Shown in pieces: positions 22,661-34,508 of a stretch of 64,000 bases of DNA. The notes under the pieces are model-generated. The model made no database searches. It was not told where the DNA came from and was given only the letters and a program-made list of their open reading frames with translations. This stretch comes from Saposhnikovia divaricata (taxonomy: Eukaryota; Streptophyta; Magnoliopsida; Apiales; Apiaceae), in contig CM071600.1 of NCBI GenBank assembly GCA_036435485.1, forward strand, positions 160,964,546 through 161,028,545, given 5' to 3'. The position numbers were made by a program, and so were the translations under genes. Positions within the stretch are counted from its first letter, which is position 1. Each line of letters starts with the position of its first letter.

Positions 22661-25226
22661 AAAGAGATATTGATTTCTTAGATGAATGTGATCTATGAAC
22701 AGCATCAACATTTTCCTTGATCACAATGCCTTTAAAAACAGGCCTAGGAGCTTTTTCCTTCTTCTTAAACTTACCAGACTTTAAATCTTTGAGATGTTGT
22801 TCTTGTAAACTCTTTTCTTCAGCTTTAATATCTTCGATAGTAGCTCCTTCTTTATTTTCTTCAATAAACAACTTAGCAGCCAACTCCTCATCAGTCTGTG
22901 GATTAGAAGATAATATCAAACTCTTGGTCTTTGAAGTACCTTGAGTATCAGTGTTTATCCCGGCAAACTGTGATTTAGAAGACTTGCTAGATTTCAGAGT
23001 TTGAAGTTCTTCAGTTTTGCCCCTGCCTTTATTACTTGCTCCTCCATCTCCAGCATTATCCTTTCTGATCAGAGTTTGAGATTGCTTGCATTTTTTTTTA
23101 CCATCAAGCATGAGAATAGATGTGATTAACTCCAGGGAGGTAGCAATAGAATCAATCTTTAAAGACATAGCATTTTGATTTTCTTCAACTTTGCTCAGCC
23201 TATGAGACAAAGTTTCTTAATTCTGAGAAAGATATTGAAACTTGTTCTTGCTATCAAGTTTAAGCATATCATCTCCTCTAACAACTTCACCTCGAACATC
23301 AGAAATATCCTTTTGACAATGATCAAATCTGGAATTGAGAGTCTTCACTTGAACAACAGTAGCCTTGAGACAAGATAGAATCTCTGGATTTGTGATTGTT
23401 CTGGATGTTCTCTTGACAAATTCAGCTGCTCTTGCAACAGGAAAAATGCAAGTTTCTTTGTACCAATCATTTGAAAATTGCTCAAAGTGTTCTTCTTCAG
23501 CATCTGCTTGATTTGAAGGACCAGCAAAATCTTTAACTTTAGCATCAGTATGTACTGGTAAACTCTGAGAAGAGCTGGACTCAGTACTCCCTTCAGTGTT
23601 AAACTCTGTCAGTTGATTCAGGAATTGGAAGAGACTCATCAACAGTTTAAACATTCTCAACAACATCCTCTACAACAGTTTCAGCAGTAGGTTCAACATT
23701 CTCTGCAACAGGCTCTACAACATCCTCTGCAGGTTGCACAATAGGCTCAGAGATTGTCTCCATGGGTGGTTGATCAATTTCCTCACCCTGTTCAACAGAT
23801 TGATGACCATCAGAGATTAACTCAGTGTGAGAAGCCACTGTTTCTTCATGTACCGCAGTGGTTTGATTTACTGCATCAGTTGCTTCAGAGAATACAGCAG
23901 GTGAAGAGATTGAAATATTCATGTTCTCAGAGAATGGAAACAATGGTTCAAGAATTTCATCCATTATAGCATCAGCATTACCATCTCTGTCTCTCTCAAC
24001 AGTAGGTATTTCCTTAGAAATATCCTCTGGAGCTTCAAAATTCAGTTCTTCATCAGAATCTTCAAGAATTAGTCTCCTTCTTCTAACTGGAGGATACAAT
24101 TTTGTACTCTCTTCTTCTGAGATAGAATCATCTAGCATAGATGGAGATTTAGGTTTGTTAGCCCTTTCCTTTCTAGCCCTCTTTGGGTTAGAAGCTTCAG
24201 AAACCTTGTGCTTTCTGGGTGGCCTTATAGCCCTGCTTTTCTTTGGTTTCCTTGGGTTGGATTGTGGTTGAGGTTGAGGTTGTGATGAAGATTGTGGTTG
24301 TGAAGGGGTAGTAATGGTTGGTGGAGATGTAGGTTCAGTGTTTATGGTTTGAGGAGGTTCAGTGTTTGTGGGTTGAGGAGGTGACTGTGGTGGTTCAAGG
24401 ATTGGTTCAGGTTGTGGTGCTTGTGGTTCTTGTGGTTGGTTGAGAAAGTTTCTGAGAGCAAGGGGATAGACAAACTCTGGAACTTGCTCCTTGTTAGCAT
24501 CTTTATTTGTTAAATCAGAAAACATTCTCTTATGGCATTGAAAGGGTTGTATAACATCCTCATCAGAAATTACCATGTTAGGCAAACAAGCAGAGAATAA
24601 AAATTGACAGAAACGTGAGAAATAAACAGTTGTATTAGACTCTGCTAGTTTTTCACCTAAATTCATAAGAACTAAACGACCAAAATCAAAGTTACTCCAA
24701 TTAAGAAGAGAATACCCGATTTGAAGACTTTCACCAGGAATTGCATCCCAGTTGGTGACCTTCTTTCCAAATGCCCGAGTGATGCAGTCAAAGAAAAAGC
24801 TCCACTCCTTCCTGAGCCCTGGCCTTTTAACATTCCCAATTTTATCCAAAGGAGCAGAAAATCGCAGTTGTTGTAACATTTCTTTCAATTGACTTTCAAC
24901 AGCCACAGAGTATGAGGTGTGAGTATCAAAATCCAAAACCTCACGAACAGTTGCAGGAGTGATTATAAACTCTTAATCTTCATAGGTAAACACAATAGAT
25001 GGAGTCCCATTCTCTCCACCATCATCATAAACAGAGTTTCTCCAGAAGGTAGAGATTTGTGTGCAGAGAGTTTTTCTGGTTGGACAAGAGCTTGACCAAT
25101 TTCAGAATCTCTTAAGAAGTTCTGAATCAGATGAAATGATTCTGGGGCTTTATCAGTGTTTAGAATTGCGGCATAGTTGTTAGTAACAAAAGTTAATCCC
25201 TGAGCCACAAAATTCTTGGTTGCCAT
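22659..25226 (-). pseudogene. Sirevirus env-like (third) ORF, broken
   Basis: It starts at 25226 (MATKNFVAQGLTFVTNN). A frameshift and a stop near 24970-25050 separate the N-terminal 80 or so residues from the central piece (24936-23647). A second frameshift near 23650 returns to the first frame, and one TAA near 23217 splits the C-terminal part. The central piece is Pro/Gln/Thr-rich, followed by a basic stretch (RKPKKSRAIRPPRKHK) that resembles a nuclear-localisation cluster, and acidic VEP/VEN repeats. The last part (23210-22659) is Lys-rich with a likely coiled coil around HLKDLKSGKFKKKEKAP. I see no hydrophobic membrane anchor, so the historic 'env-like' name is not backed by the sequence. 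The stop codon itself is formed at the junction with the LARD-like LTR, so the true C-terminus is lost. Confidence 0.8.
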
Positions 25227-26601
25227 TAGAACAGATTGTTAGAAATGAGAGTGTGTGGAAAAGTGTTTGTGAAAATGCTTAAGTGAAAGTAACAAAGAAA
25301 TTGTGTGAAATGTTGTGTGTTCGTGGATGTAAAAGTGAAAAAGTGAATAATGAAATGATTTTGATTAGATCTGTAATTGAAAATTAAAACCCAATCGTTT
25401 TAGACATTAAACACGCAACCAATTTCTTGTTAAGTGTGTGAGTGGGACATGTGTCACATAAATAGTGGAACAGTTATTTACACGCGCAGTAATAATGCCT
25501 ATTATTACTGCTGTTCTCTCTCCTATTTCCAATAAGCTTTAACTGTCTGACACCATTAAACAACTGGCACGTATTACATGCAAATTTCAAAAACTCTTTG
25601 TGTACTCCAAGTATAAGCTTTGTCTGAAATAAAATATTACCTTAGAGCACTCAACAAAATCCAACAATGTTTATCAATTCTCCAACTTAATTACTGTTAT
25701 CCTTTCAAACACTGTACAGTTGTGAATATGAGTGTGTGAAGAGCAGAGTTTACTAAATCAGTATTTAGAGCATCTAGTATTTCATAAAATCCATAAAGTA
25801 AATCAGTAAACACTGGATGCACAAACTCTCACAGTAAACACTGAATATATGATGAATGCTAAACTCTGTAGTAAACAGTTTATATACAGTAATACTTAAT
25901 TAATCTATAACCCCCCAAATTTTTTTTTTGTTTTCTCCAGTAATCAGAGGTTGAAACTAGTCACCAAAAATCCTATAATTTTAGCCCTTATCAATTTGAT
26001 AAGTTCTTGGATCTTCCTAGCTTTCGACTAGTCACCAAAAATTAGAGAATTTTAGCCCTTACTATATACCAATAAGTTCCTGGGTCGTCCTAGTTACAAA
26101 CATGATCTCAAAGGAGTTCTAACAGTCTATATATATTAGCTTTGGGGTTATTCTAATAACAAAATTTAATTTATCAGTGTATAACTAACAGAGTTTAGAG
26201 CTCATCAACATCAGAAATTATTTATGAGAGGCAATGCACACAATATTTACAGACTCAGAGTTTAGGATAAATAAACTAAGAGATGCTATAAATATAGAAC
26301 AGTATCATGCTGTGTTAACTTTCTGCACAGTTTAAGATTAGATCACAGATAACTTAGAAGGATTCATGACTAATTACTGAGAATAATGTTTCATACATGT
26401 ATCTTCATCGGTGTTTATGTTCAGAAAGAAGCATTATCAGAGTTTCTCAGAGTTTAATCAACAGTCAACAGTGTATGACTTAAAGAGCATGCTAATAGAG
26501 TTTAACAGTCATTGAGCAGAGATTGCATGACAGAGTTTAACATACCACAGAAATATGAGCAACACAGTACATAAGTAGAGTTTTGAGTCTAACCAATATC
26601 T
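25227..26601 (-). other. Noncoding gap between Sirevirus pol and third ORF
   Basis: No reading frame of interest. It holds several CAGAGTTT octamers (near 25742, 25862, 26188, 26257, 26437, 26448 and 26531) and a two-copy repeat at 25955-26095. A splice acceptor for the third ORF is expected in such elements, but I could not single one out. Confidence 0.6.
25955..26095 (-). repeat. Two-copy ~71-bp tandem repeat in Sirevirus gap
   Basis: Both copies begin ACTAGTCACCAAAAAT, contain ATTTTAGCCCTTA, and end AAGTTC(T/C)TGG followed by TCCTAG. The second copy starts at about 26026. Confidence 0.8.
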
Positions 26602-29600
26602 CTAGTCAAAACCGGAGACCATTCCTAGTTCATTTACCAGCCTTGTAAATACAGCTTCACTCAATGGCTTGGTGAAGATATCTGCAAGCTGTTGTTCTGT
26701 AGACACAAAATGAAGCTCAATATTCCCTTCCTCTACATGTTCTCTGATAAAATGGTACCTTATGCTGATGTGCTTGGTCATTGAATGCTGTACTGGATTA
26801 CCTGTCATAGCAATAGCACTTTGGTTATCACAGTAAATAGGTATTTTACTGTACCTCAATCCATAATCCAGTAATTGATTCTTCATCCACAGAATCTGTG
26901 CACAACAGCTACCAGCAGCAATATACTCTGCTTCAGCTGTAGATGTAGAGATTGATTTCTGTTTCTTGTTGTACCAAGAAACAAGTATATCACCAAGAAA
27001 TTGACAACTTCCACTAGTACTTTTTCTGTCTATCTTACAGCCTGCAAAGTCTGCATCAGAGTAACCAAGAAGCTTGAAGTCTGATTCTCTTGGATACCAC
27101 AAACCTAAAGTTATGGTTCCCTTAAGATATTTGAAAATTCTCTTCACAGCTGTTAGATGTGGTTCTCTTTGATCTGCCTGAAATCTTGCACAAAGACATG
27201 TTGCATACATGATGTCAGGTCTGCTAGCTGTTAGATAAAGAAGAGACCCAATCATTCCTCTATAGTTTGTCATATCCACTGGTGACCTGTGTCTCTATCC
27301 AACTTTGTTGCTGTTGCCGTGGGAGTTGTTGCAGATGAGCAGTCAAGCATGCCAAATTTCTTGAGAAGATTTCTGGTATATTTTGCTTGATTAATAAAGA
27401 TTCCATCATCTGTTTGCTTCACCTGTAGCCCTAGAAAATAACTGAGCTATCCCATCATGCTCATTTGATACCTGGACTGCATGAGCTTGGCAAACTTCTT
27501 ACAGAGTTTATCATTAGTAGATCTAAAGATTATGTCATCTACATATATTTGAACTAATAACAGATCACTACCAAGATTGAAATAGAACAAGGTTTTATCA
27601 ATTGTACCTCTGTTGAACCCACTTTCTAAAAGAAATTGAGCCAGAGTTTCATACCATGCTCTTGGTGCCTGCTTAAGTCCATAGAGCGCCTTGTCAAGCC
27701 TGTAGACATAATCTGGATACTTGGGATCTACAAATCCTGGTGGTTGTTCAACAAACACTTCTTCTTCAAGTTTTCCATTCAGAAAAGCACTTTTCACATC
27801 CATCTGAAAAACCTTGAATTTCTTGTGAGAAGCATATGCTAGAAAGATTCTTATTGCCTCCAACCTTGCAACTGGAGCATAAGTTTCATCATAGTCTATG
27901 CCTTCTTGCTGTGAATAGCCTTTGGCCACAAGTCTGGCCTTGTTTCTTGTAACAACCCCATCACTGTCAGTTTTGTTTCTGAAAACCCATCTAGTACCAA
28001 CAACAGATCTATTCTTTGGTCTAGGTACAAGGGTCCATACTTCATTTCTCTCAAATTCATTTAACTCCTCCTGCATTGCTGTTATCCAGTCAGCATCTTG
28101 AAGAGCTTCTTCCACTTTCTTTGGTTCAGATTTGGATAGAAATGCATGAAACAGACATTCATTTATTGTAGCACTTCTTGTCCTAACTTTTGCATCTGGA
28201 TCTCCAATTATTAAATCAGGTGTATGTAATTTTGTCCATTTCCTAGCTGTAGGTAAATGACTTCTGTCAACAGTTGATCCTCCCCCTTGATCAATGTTCT
28301 CCTGATTATCTTGATGCCTTTCTTCATTCTCTAAGGCTCCCCCTGAATTTGATCGCTCAGAGTTTGAACTGTCAGAATTTGGACTCTCAGAGTTTGAGTC
28401 ATCAGAGTTTGAGTTTGATCCAGAATTTTCAGTTGACTCACTATCAGAATTTGAGTCATCACTATAATCATGCTCCCCCTCAACTGGTTCTCCTCTTTGT
28501 TCAGACTGTACTATTTCTTCTGTGTGTACCAGTAGAGGTTCAGAGTTTGCATCAACAGAGTTTGTTGGACTAGTGTCATCAGAGTTTATTTCATCAGAGA
28601 TTAGATCTTCATTTTTGAAATGCAACTGATCATGTTCATCAACATCTTCAATTCCAGTGATTTTCTTGTCATCAAATGACACATGAATAGATTCCATAAT
28701 CACCCTTGTTCTCAGATTATAAACTCTGAATGCCTTGGTTGACACTGGATAGCCAACAAAAATTCCTTCATCTGCTTTCAACTCAAATTTGGTCAACTGT
28801 TCAGGATGATTTTTCAACACAAAGCATTTGCACCCAAAAATATGAAAATATTTCAGGTTTGGCTTCTTTTCCCTCACCATCTCATATGGTGTTTTTCCAT
28901 GCTTGTTGATCAGTGTTGCATTTTGAGTAAAACAAGCAGTTTGAACTGCTTCTGCCCAGAAATAGGTTGGCAGTTTTGCTTCATCAAGCATAGTTCTGGT
29001 AGCTTCTATCAAGGTTCTGTTCTTTCTCTCAACTACACCATTTTGCTGTGGTGTACCAGGTGCAGAAAACTCTTGCTTCAGTCCTCTGTTCTTGCAGAAT
29101 TCTTCCATTGTTGCATTTCTGAATTCAGTTCCATTATCACTTCTGATTATTTTGACTTTGTGTTTTGATCCTTTGTCCAGTAGGTTTACATGCTCCATCA
29201 GAGTTAATGCAGTTTCATCCTTCTTTGCTAGAAAATACACCCAAGTGTATCTGGTATATTCATCAACAATGACAAGAGCATATTTCTTCCTTCCAATTGA
29301 CAAGACATTTACTGGTCCAAAAAGATCATACAGATGATATGGATGAACAATTGAAGATTCAGACTTGCTCTTGAAAGAGGTCTTCCTCTGTTTGGCCTTT
29401 TGACATGAATCACACAGACCATCAACATTTAACAAAGGCTTTGGAAGTCCTCTAACAAGATCCTTTCTTATCAGCTCATTGATGTTGTTCAGATTCAAAT
29501 GAGAGAGTTTCTTATGCCACTTCCAACTCTCTTCATTTGACATTCTTGTTGACAGGCACATTGTTTTTCCATCAGAGTTCGTCAACAAGCTTGCTTCATA

Positions 29601-29939
29601 GATATTGTTGCACCTTTGTCCAACTAAAACAACTTTCCCTGTGGTTTTGCTGATAACCTCACAGTATTCAGGTTGAAAATCTACATGAAAACCTCTGTCA
29701 CAGATTTGACTCACAGATAGCAGATCATGCTTGAGTCCTGGAACCAGAGCTACATTTGTGATGATGACACTTCCAAGATTAATATTGCCATATCCCAGAG
29801 TATGTCCTATGTTGCCATCTCCATAGGAAACTTTTGGGCCAGCCTTTTCCACATACTCTGATAGCAGGGCTTTATTTCCAGTCATGTATCCTGAACATCC
29901 ACTGTCCACGACTAGGATACTTTCCCTGATGCCCTGCAA
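26602..29939 (-). pseudogene. pol: Sirevirus pol, almost intact
   Basis: 29939-27447 reads 830 codons without a stop. Protease has VVDSGCSGYMTG. The integrase has the HHCC zinc site (WHKKLSHLN then CDSC) and all three catalytic residues (YDLFGP, IRSDNGTEF, NGVVERKNRT). A Ser/Asn/Asp-rich linker follows, then the reverse transcriptase with LVAKGYSQQEGIDYDE, FQMDVKSAFLNG and YVDDIIF. TAG near 27445 breaks it (MSMMG then stop). The frame shifts near 27290, and RNase H continues at 27279-26602 with YSDADFAGC, STAEAEYIA, YCDNQSAI and the end FTKPLSEAVFTRLV. Only one nonsense change and one frameshift stand between this copy and an open pol. It supplies copia replication enzymes in live relatives. 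Confidence 0.92.
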
Positions 29940-30321
29940 TCACAAACAATTACTGAGGATTAGATTTAAGGATCCAGACTTGCTTGGATCCTTTGGCTTT
30001 CTTAATTTTGTTAGCTTAGCAACGGAATTTTCACTATCAGAGTTTAAGCTAACTTTATCAGAGTTTACACTTGCAGAATTAACTCTAACCCATTTCAGAT
30101 TTGGTTTCAGTTCATAGTAATTATGATAAATAGCATGATAATTTCTGCAAGTATAAATAGAATGCCAAGTGCTTCCACAGTGTTTGCATAAAGTCTGTGG
30201 CCTAGTTCTAACATTATCTTTCTTTACTTCAGACTTGGAAGGTAAAGAATTAATGTCTTTGTTCTTCCTGCAAAAACTAGCAAGGTGGTTAGTGCTACCA
30301 CAGTTATGACATGTCTTTCTT
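29940..30321 (-). pseudogene. gag: Sirevirus gag C-terminal piece with two CCHC knuckles
   Basis: On the minus strand two knuckles are readable: CHNCGSTNHLASFC and CKHCGSTWHSIYTC. The frame goes on to a stop just before the pol reading (TGA at about 29942-29940). A more typical gag end (KGSKQVWILKSNP) is readable in the neighbouring frame, so a one-base indel lies near 30000. The N-terminal capsid part is missing because the CACTA end begins at 30322. Confidence 0.8.
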
Positions 30322-30339
30322 CACTAGTACAAAACTGAC

Positions 30340-30860
30340 CTTTTACGTCGCATTTTTTGGCCTTTTACGTCGGCTTTTTGGCGACGTATAGAGAGGCGTC
30401 GTATAAAGTCGATGTCTTTTACGTCGCCCTTTTAACCGACGTATAAAGTTACTATACGTCGGCTAAAACACCGACGTATATGGCTGTAAACACCGACGTA
30501 TATTATCATGGAAAGACCGACGTATTAGACCAAAAAAGCCGTCGTATAATGCCATAAAAAGCCGACGTATAAGACTATAAAAGCCGTCGTATAATGTCAT
30601 AAAACAACCGACGTATAAGACCAAAAAGCCGTCGTATAATGTCATAAAACAACCGACGTATAAGACCAAAAAGCCGTCGTATAATGTCGACTTATAAGAC
30701 AAAAAAGCCGTCGTATAATGTCATAAAAAACCGACGTATAAAATAAAAAAAGCCATCATATAATGTCATTAAAAAACCGTCGTATAATGTCATAAAGGTC
30801 GACGTATAATGTCATGAAAACGCCGACGTATAAGACCAAAATGGCGACGTATATGTGCTT
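30340..30860. repeat. CACTA subterminal repeat array
   Basis: More than 20 imperfect motifs of CCGACGTATAA and GCCGTCGTATAATG type, alternating in a unit of about 40-45 bp (for example near 30600-30690). The early part (30340-30430) has the opposite-strand form TTTTACGTCG. Such arrays are transposase-binding regions in En/Spm elements; this role is inferred from the family. Confidence 0.85.
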
Positions 30861-31275
30861 TGTAAAATGACAATTTTGCCCCCTGTTTATATTATATATA
30901 CATCAAATTCCTGTTATTATAACCCAAAGAAATAGTAAAACTTGCAATGCAAATTTCTCACCAAAGTGAATAATTAAATTGAAATAATTATTATTACATG
31001 GTTAAAAATACATCTACAATATTTAAAACTTGATCCAAGTTACCATGTTATACATTTAATTCAACATAAATCATGACTAGCTAAATCCAAAATATAGTAT
31101 CCATTTTCGATCCGATTGCTGCAAGGTAAGATCATATCGTACTCCTTCTTTCCACCACCTACAAAAGTTATGTGTTTGAACTTGTTAGCACAAAAGTACA
31201 AGTCAAATATTTTCTTGAGTATATTTTTTATTTTAAAACGAAAAGATTTTTTGAACTTAAAAGTCATGTACCCGA

Positions 31276-33151
31276 TCACATATATTCACGAGTTAAATAA
31301 TCTGCCCAAATATCTCGAATTTCTTCAATTTGTTGGTTTGTGTATCTTTTTCCAAGAACCTGCATGCCAAAAGAATTGTGAATTTTATCTACAAGTAAAT
31401 TTTGTTTCTAATATGCAATAATTCCATTTCAGATCAAACCTCACGAACCTCCAACAAACAGTTGGTTTATTTTATTGCAACACACGCTATATCTGTAAGA
31501 TTCTTTATCTATTTCTCTAATCATTGCTTATCTACATTCACTCCTTAACAATAATATAGTTCATAATGGCAATGATCAAGGAGATGAAGATGAATATAGT
31601 TCGTACCTCTACCCACTTAACTTTAGGATCTTTACGAGATAACATGACTATGTCATACATATATCTCATCACAAAATAGCCACATTCTGTGCCTCCTTTT
31701 TGTTGAGGACACTACAAAACAAACTCAAAATATTTAAAATTGAGATAAAACAGAAAAGAACTTTCAAGACAAACAAATAGGTATAGTTCCTGAACAACCT
31801 CATGGTACCAAAGTAAGTTATTCTGATTATTTTTCCTACCACCAAATTTAGTATATACTTTATATGCCCTGCATGTTATAGAGGAATAAACATTCAAGTA
31901 ATAAAAAAGTTGTGAACTACTTAAAAAGTAAATTAATGAGCCTTTCAAGATTTAAATTTTTTCATAGCTTACGTTTCCCAAGGAGCCTTCACGTGAATGT
32001 GTCGTTTTTATTTTAGTGGATCAAACACGTATACAGCACTTTCATCAACACAAAACATAAGCAACATCCAGTGCTTACTGCAATTTAAACATGCTTAAAA
32101 TTTAAAGTGTAGTTGTGTGTCTTCATTCAATCATAGAACTTAACAAATGCTTATGTACCTTTGAATGTACGGTGCTAGGATAAAACGTTTATCCTTGGCA
32201 TCTTTCATTATCTCAGACATGTATCTAGATGTATCATCATGATGCTTAGATGCCGATGTTAATACAGCCGGACACAGGAATGCAAATGAATTATCTTCCA
32301 AATCCTTACACAATTTATGAATGTACCTTTAATGTGATATGGATTCTGCACTGTTAGTTGTTATGCACAATAAATATATAATTATATCTTATAAAAAATT
32401 GAGCAAGAAATTTCAGTCTTACATCATAAAAATCTGCAGAACCGGTATATTAAGACAACTTAACCTCAAAAACTCATTGATATCTCCCGGGGTGACATAT
32501 ATAGGAACTTCAGCACTTTGAAACTTAAACAACTCCAAATCTTTAGCAACGATAGTAAAAGAATCAGGAGGACTATTATCAACCAAGAAACGTAAAGTTC
32601 GGCATTTTTCACTTAATTTGTCATCATTGTGCAAAGATTGATTCTTGATAATAGGTGTTGCTGACTCTTTACTAACAACCATGTTTAGTCCCCGTTGAGC
32701 TATCTTAAGGCTTTTTTTCTTCTCAGATTCCTAATTACAAACAAATTATGTTAAAACCAGAATTTTTTCTAATTATCTCTCCATTCATATTAGTAGAAAT
32801 TTGAGCAGACATTAATGCATGTTCGGGTGTGTAATGTATAGCATTAACTAAATGAATGAATTTGAGTAGCAATAAAATTACCTGCCCCAAGATGACCAGA
32901 TCCTTTGGCCACTCAACAAAGCTACCAACTGCATTGCCTACTGTTTCATGTTCACCACAGGGCACCGGAAGGGGGGCAAGTTGAAATTCAACTTCAACTT
33001 CATCCACACATACTTTCACATTACTTGGCGCAATTGGTTTGCCATGAATAAAATTTTCTCCCTCGCTATGTAATGGGAAAACTTGCCCTCTTGCTATAAC
33101 AACCCTTCCTTTGTCGGGATGTTTAATGCATAGACGACACAAGGTTGCAAT
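31276..33151 (-). pseudogene. CACTA-borne Ulp1-like (C48) peptidase gene, spliced, one stop
   Basis: Exons on the minus strand that splice in phase: 33151-32882, 32730-32423, 32326-32159 and 32077-31973. A weaker exon lies about 31880-31800 (GGRKNNQNNLLWYHEV), then 31711-31617 and the last exon 31359-31276 ending in TGA. The first exon carries the plant En/Spm-associated domain ending GSFVEWPKDLV (DUF8039 from memory). The later exons form a Ulp1/SENP-type cysteine peptidase: histidine in KHWMLLMFCVDE, aspartate in VYVFDPLK, and cysteine in GGTECGYFVMRYM. An in-frame TAA at 32010-32008 interrupts it just after the aspartate. 5' exons were not found. Family members remove SUMO-like modifiers; the role inside transposons is unknown. 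Most splice sites are canonical, so decay is recent or slight. Confidence 0.78.
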
Positions 33152-34508
33152 CTGCATTGATTAGAAAAGTAAAACTGAGATAACTAATTTTTGTGTCTCT
33201 GGCTCTCTGCAATTTGTCTATCTGCATTTGTTCTGTGATAACTAATTTATGTTGTTTTTTTACATATATACAGATATATGTATCATAATATGTATTATAT
33301 TAAGTCTTATATCTATTATATACGTGGATGATAATTATACTTTTACATGACATCTTAAGTGCTGTTTAAATGTTAAAATTATGATACAATTTCCACTGTG
33401 AAATGCATCTGTATATTGGAATCAGATTTATCCTTTTCAGTTTTGACTCTTAAAATACTAGAATGTAGTACTCGGTTTCTCTTTTGAATGTCATACTTAA
33501 TCCCCACTTCTTGTGATATATCTGAACTTCGAACTTCTAGGAAAGATGTCAATTGCACAAGTATAGTTTGCATATACATGCTTATAGTTGAGAGATGTTA
33601 CAAAGTGGCAGGGCTAATAGTAAAGACTGGTTTTAAAAATGCATTTTGCTTATAGACTTTCAGCTAACCTGGTGCCTTATCGAAGATAATAGCAAAGACT
33701 GATTAAAATGATACATTTTGCTATAGATAAATTGTTTCTCAGTTTCAAATGATTTCTGAATTTATTTCTATTGTCTACTCCATGACTTGAAACCTATACT
33801 GTAGAATTTTATCAGCATGAGAATTCACGAGTAATGTTAATCGTGTGTGAGGGCTTTCAGGCAATGCACCTATTCTGGAACAATATGCATAATCAACTTT
33901 GTAACCATGACTTGTACAAAAAGCTCAATTACTGTAAGAATTTTATTCTATTCCTTGACTATAATTAAACATAATTAATAGATTAGATGACCTTATTAAA
34001 AAACATGTTGTAGCAGAAATAAAAACACCACTGCATAGTAGGAAAATTACAAACACAGGTTGAATTTTTTTTTCCCTTTATTTTTTTGACAGAGCAAGCT
34101 GAATACCCGATCATACACTTAAAAGTATATAAATAAATAAGCGTAATGAGATAGCTCTACCAGTATTTGTTTTCGATTCTCACTCATTCTAATCTTGAAA
34201 CAAATATTCATTCTAATACATACTATTACCTTACTTATTCAAAGAAAAAAGTATGTAAATGAATAAATTAAAAAATAAAAAAGAACTGATAATTCGCGTT
34301 TAGCAAAAGTCACGTAGTAGAAGATCAACGGAAACATTTTTTGGAAAAAGAATTCAGCAGAACCAAATCCGTAACCAAAGAAAATTAATATAGTATAAGT
34401 GTATAACCAACTAACACGTATTAAGCATATCTGCACCAAATATTTTCAAACGTGCATCTCTCTCTCTCTAATAAAGCAGCCAAATCAGTAGTAAGGGAAA
34501 TTAATAAA
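33152..34508. other. CACTA interior without recognisable exon
   Basis: AT-rich. Further 5' exons of the Ulp1-like gene would be expected here, but I could not identify any with confidence. A polymerase-III-like box (GTTTTCGATTCTC near 34170) hints at a SINE fragment. Confidence 0.4.

Larger units (their letters stand above)
22661..30321 (-). mobile_element. Sirevirus-type copia element body, minus strand, both ends lost
   Basis: On the minus strand it carries the gag knuckle end, full-length pol (protease, integrase, reverse transcriptase, RNase H), a 1.4-kb noncoding gap, and then a long extra ORF that ends at 22659. An additional ORF between pol and the 3' LTR is the hallmark of SIRE/Maximus elements. 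The gag N-terminus and 5' LTR are missing beyond the CACTA end at 30322. The 3' LTR is represented by 12820-13247 on the far side of the LARD-like insertion. An octamer CAGAGTTT recurs throughout. Confidence 0.9.
30322..34508. mobile_element. CACTA (En/Spm) transposon fragment, left end present, right end lost
   Basis: CACTAGTACAAAACTGACC at 30322 is a CACTA terminus, preceded by CTT as a possible 3-bp TSD half. It is followed by a dense subterminal repeat array and by the spliced Ulp1-like gene that plant CACTA elements often carry. No matching CTAGTG end is found before the LTR fragment at 34509, and no TNPD-type transposase is visible, so the element is truncated. Confidence 0.8.

Noticed and set aside
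30340..30860. Regularly spaced repeats as a CRISPR-like array
   Set aside because: Plant nuclear context, imperfect alternating repeats and a CACTA terminus next to them explain the pattern.
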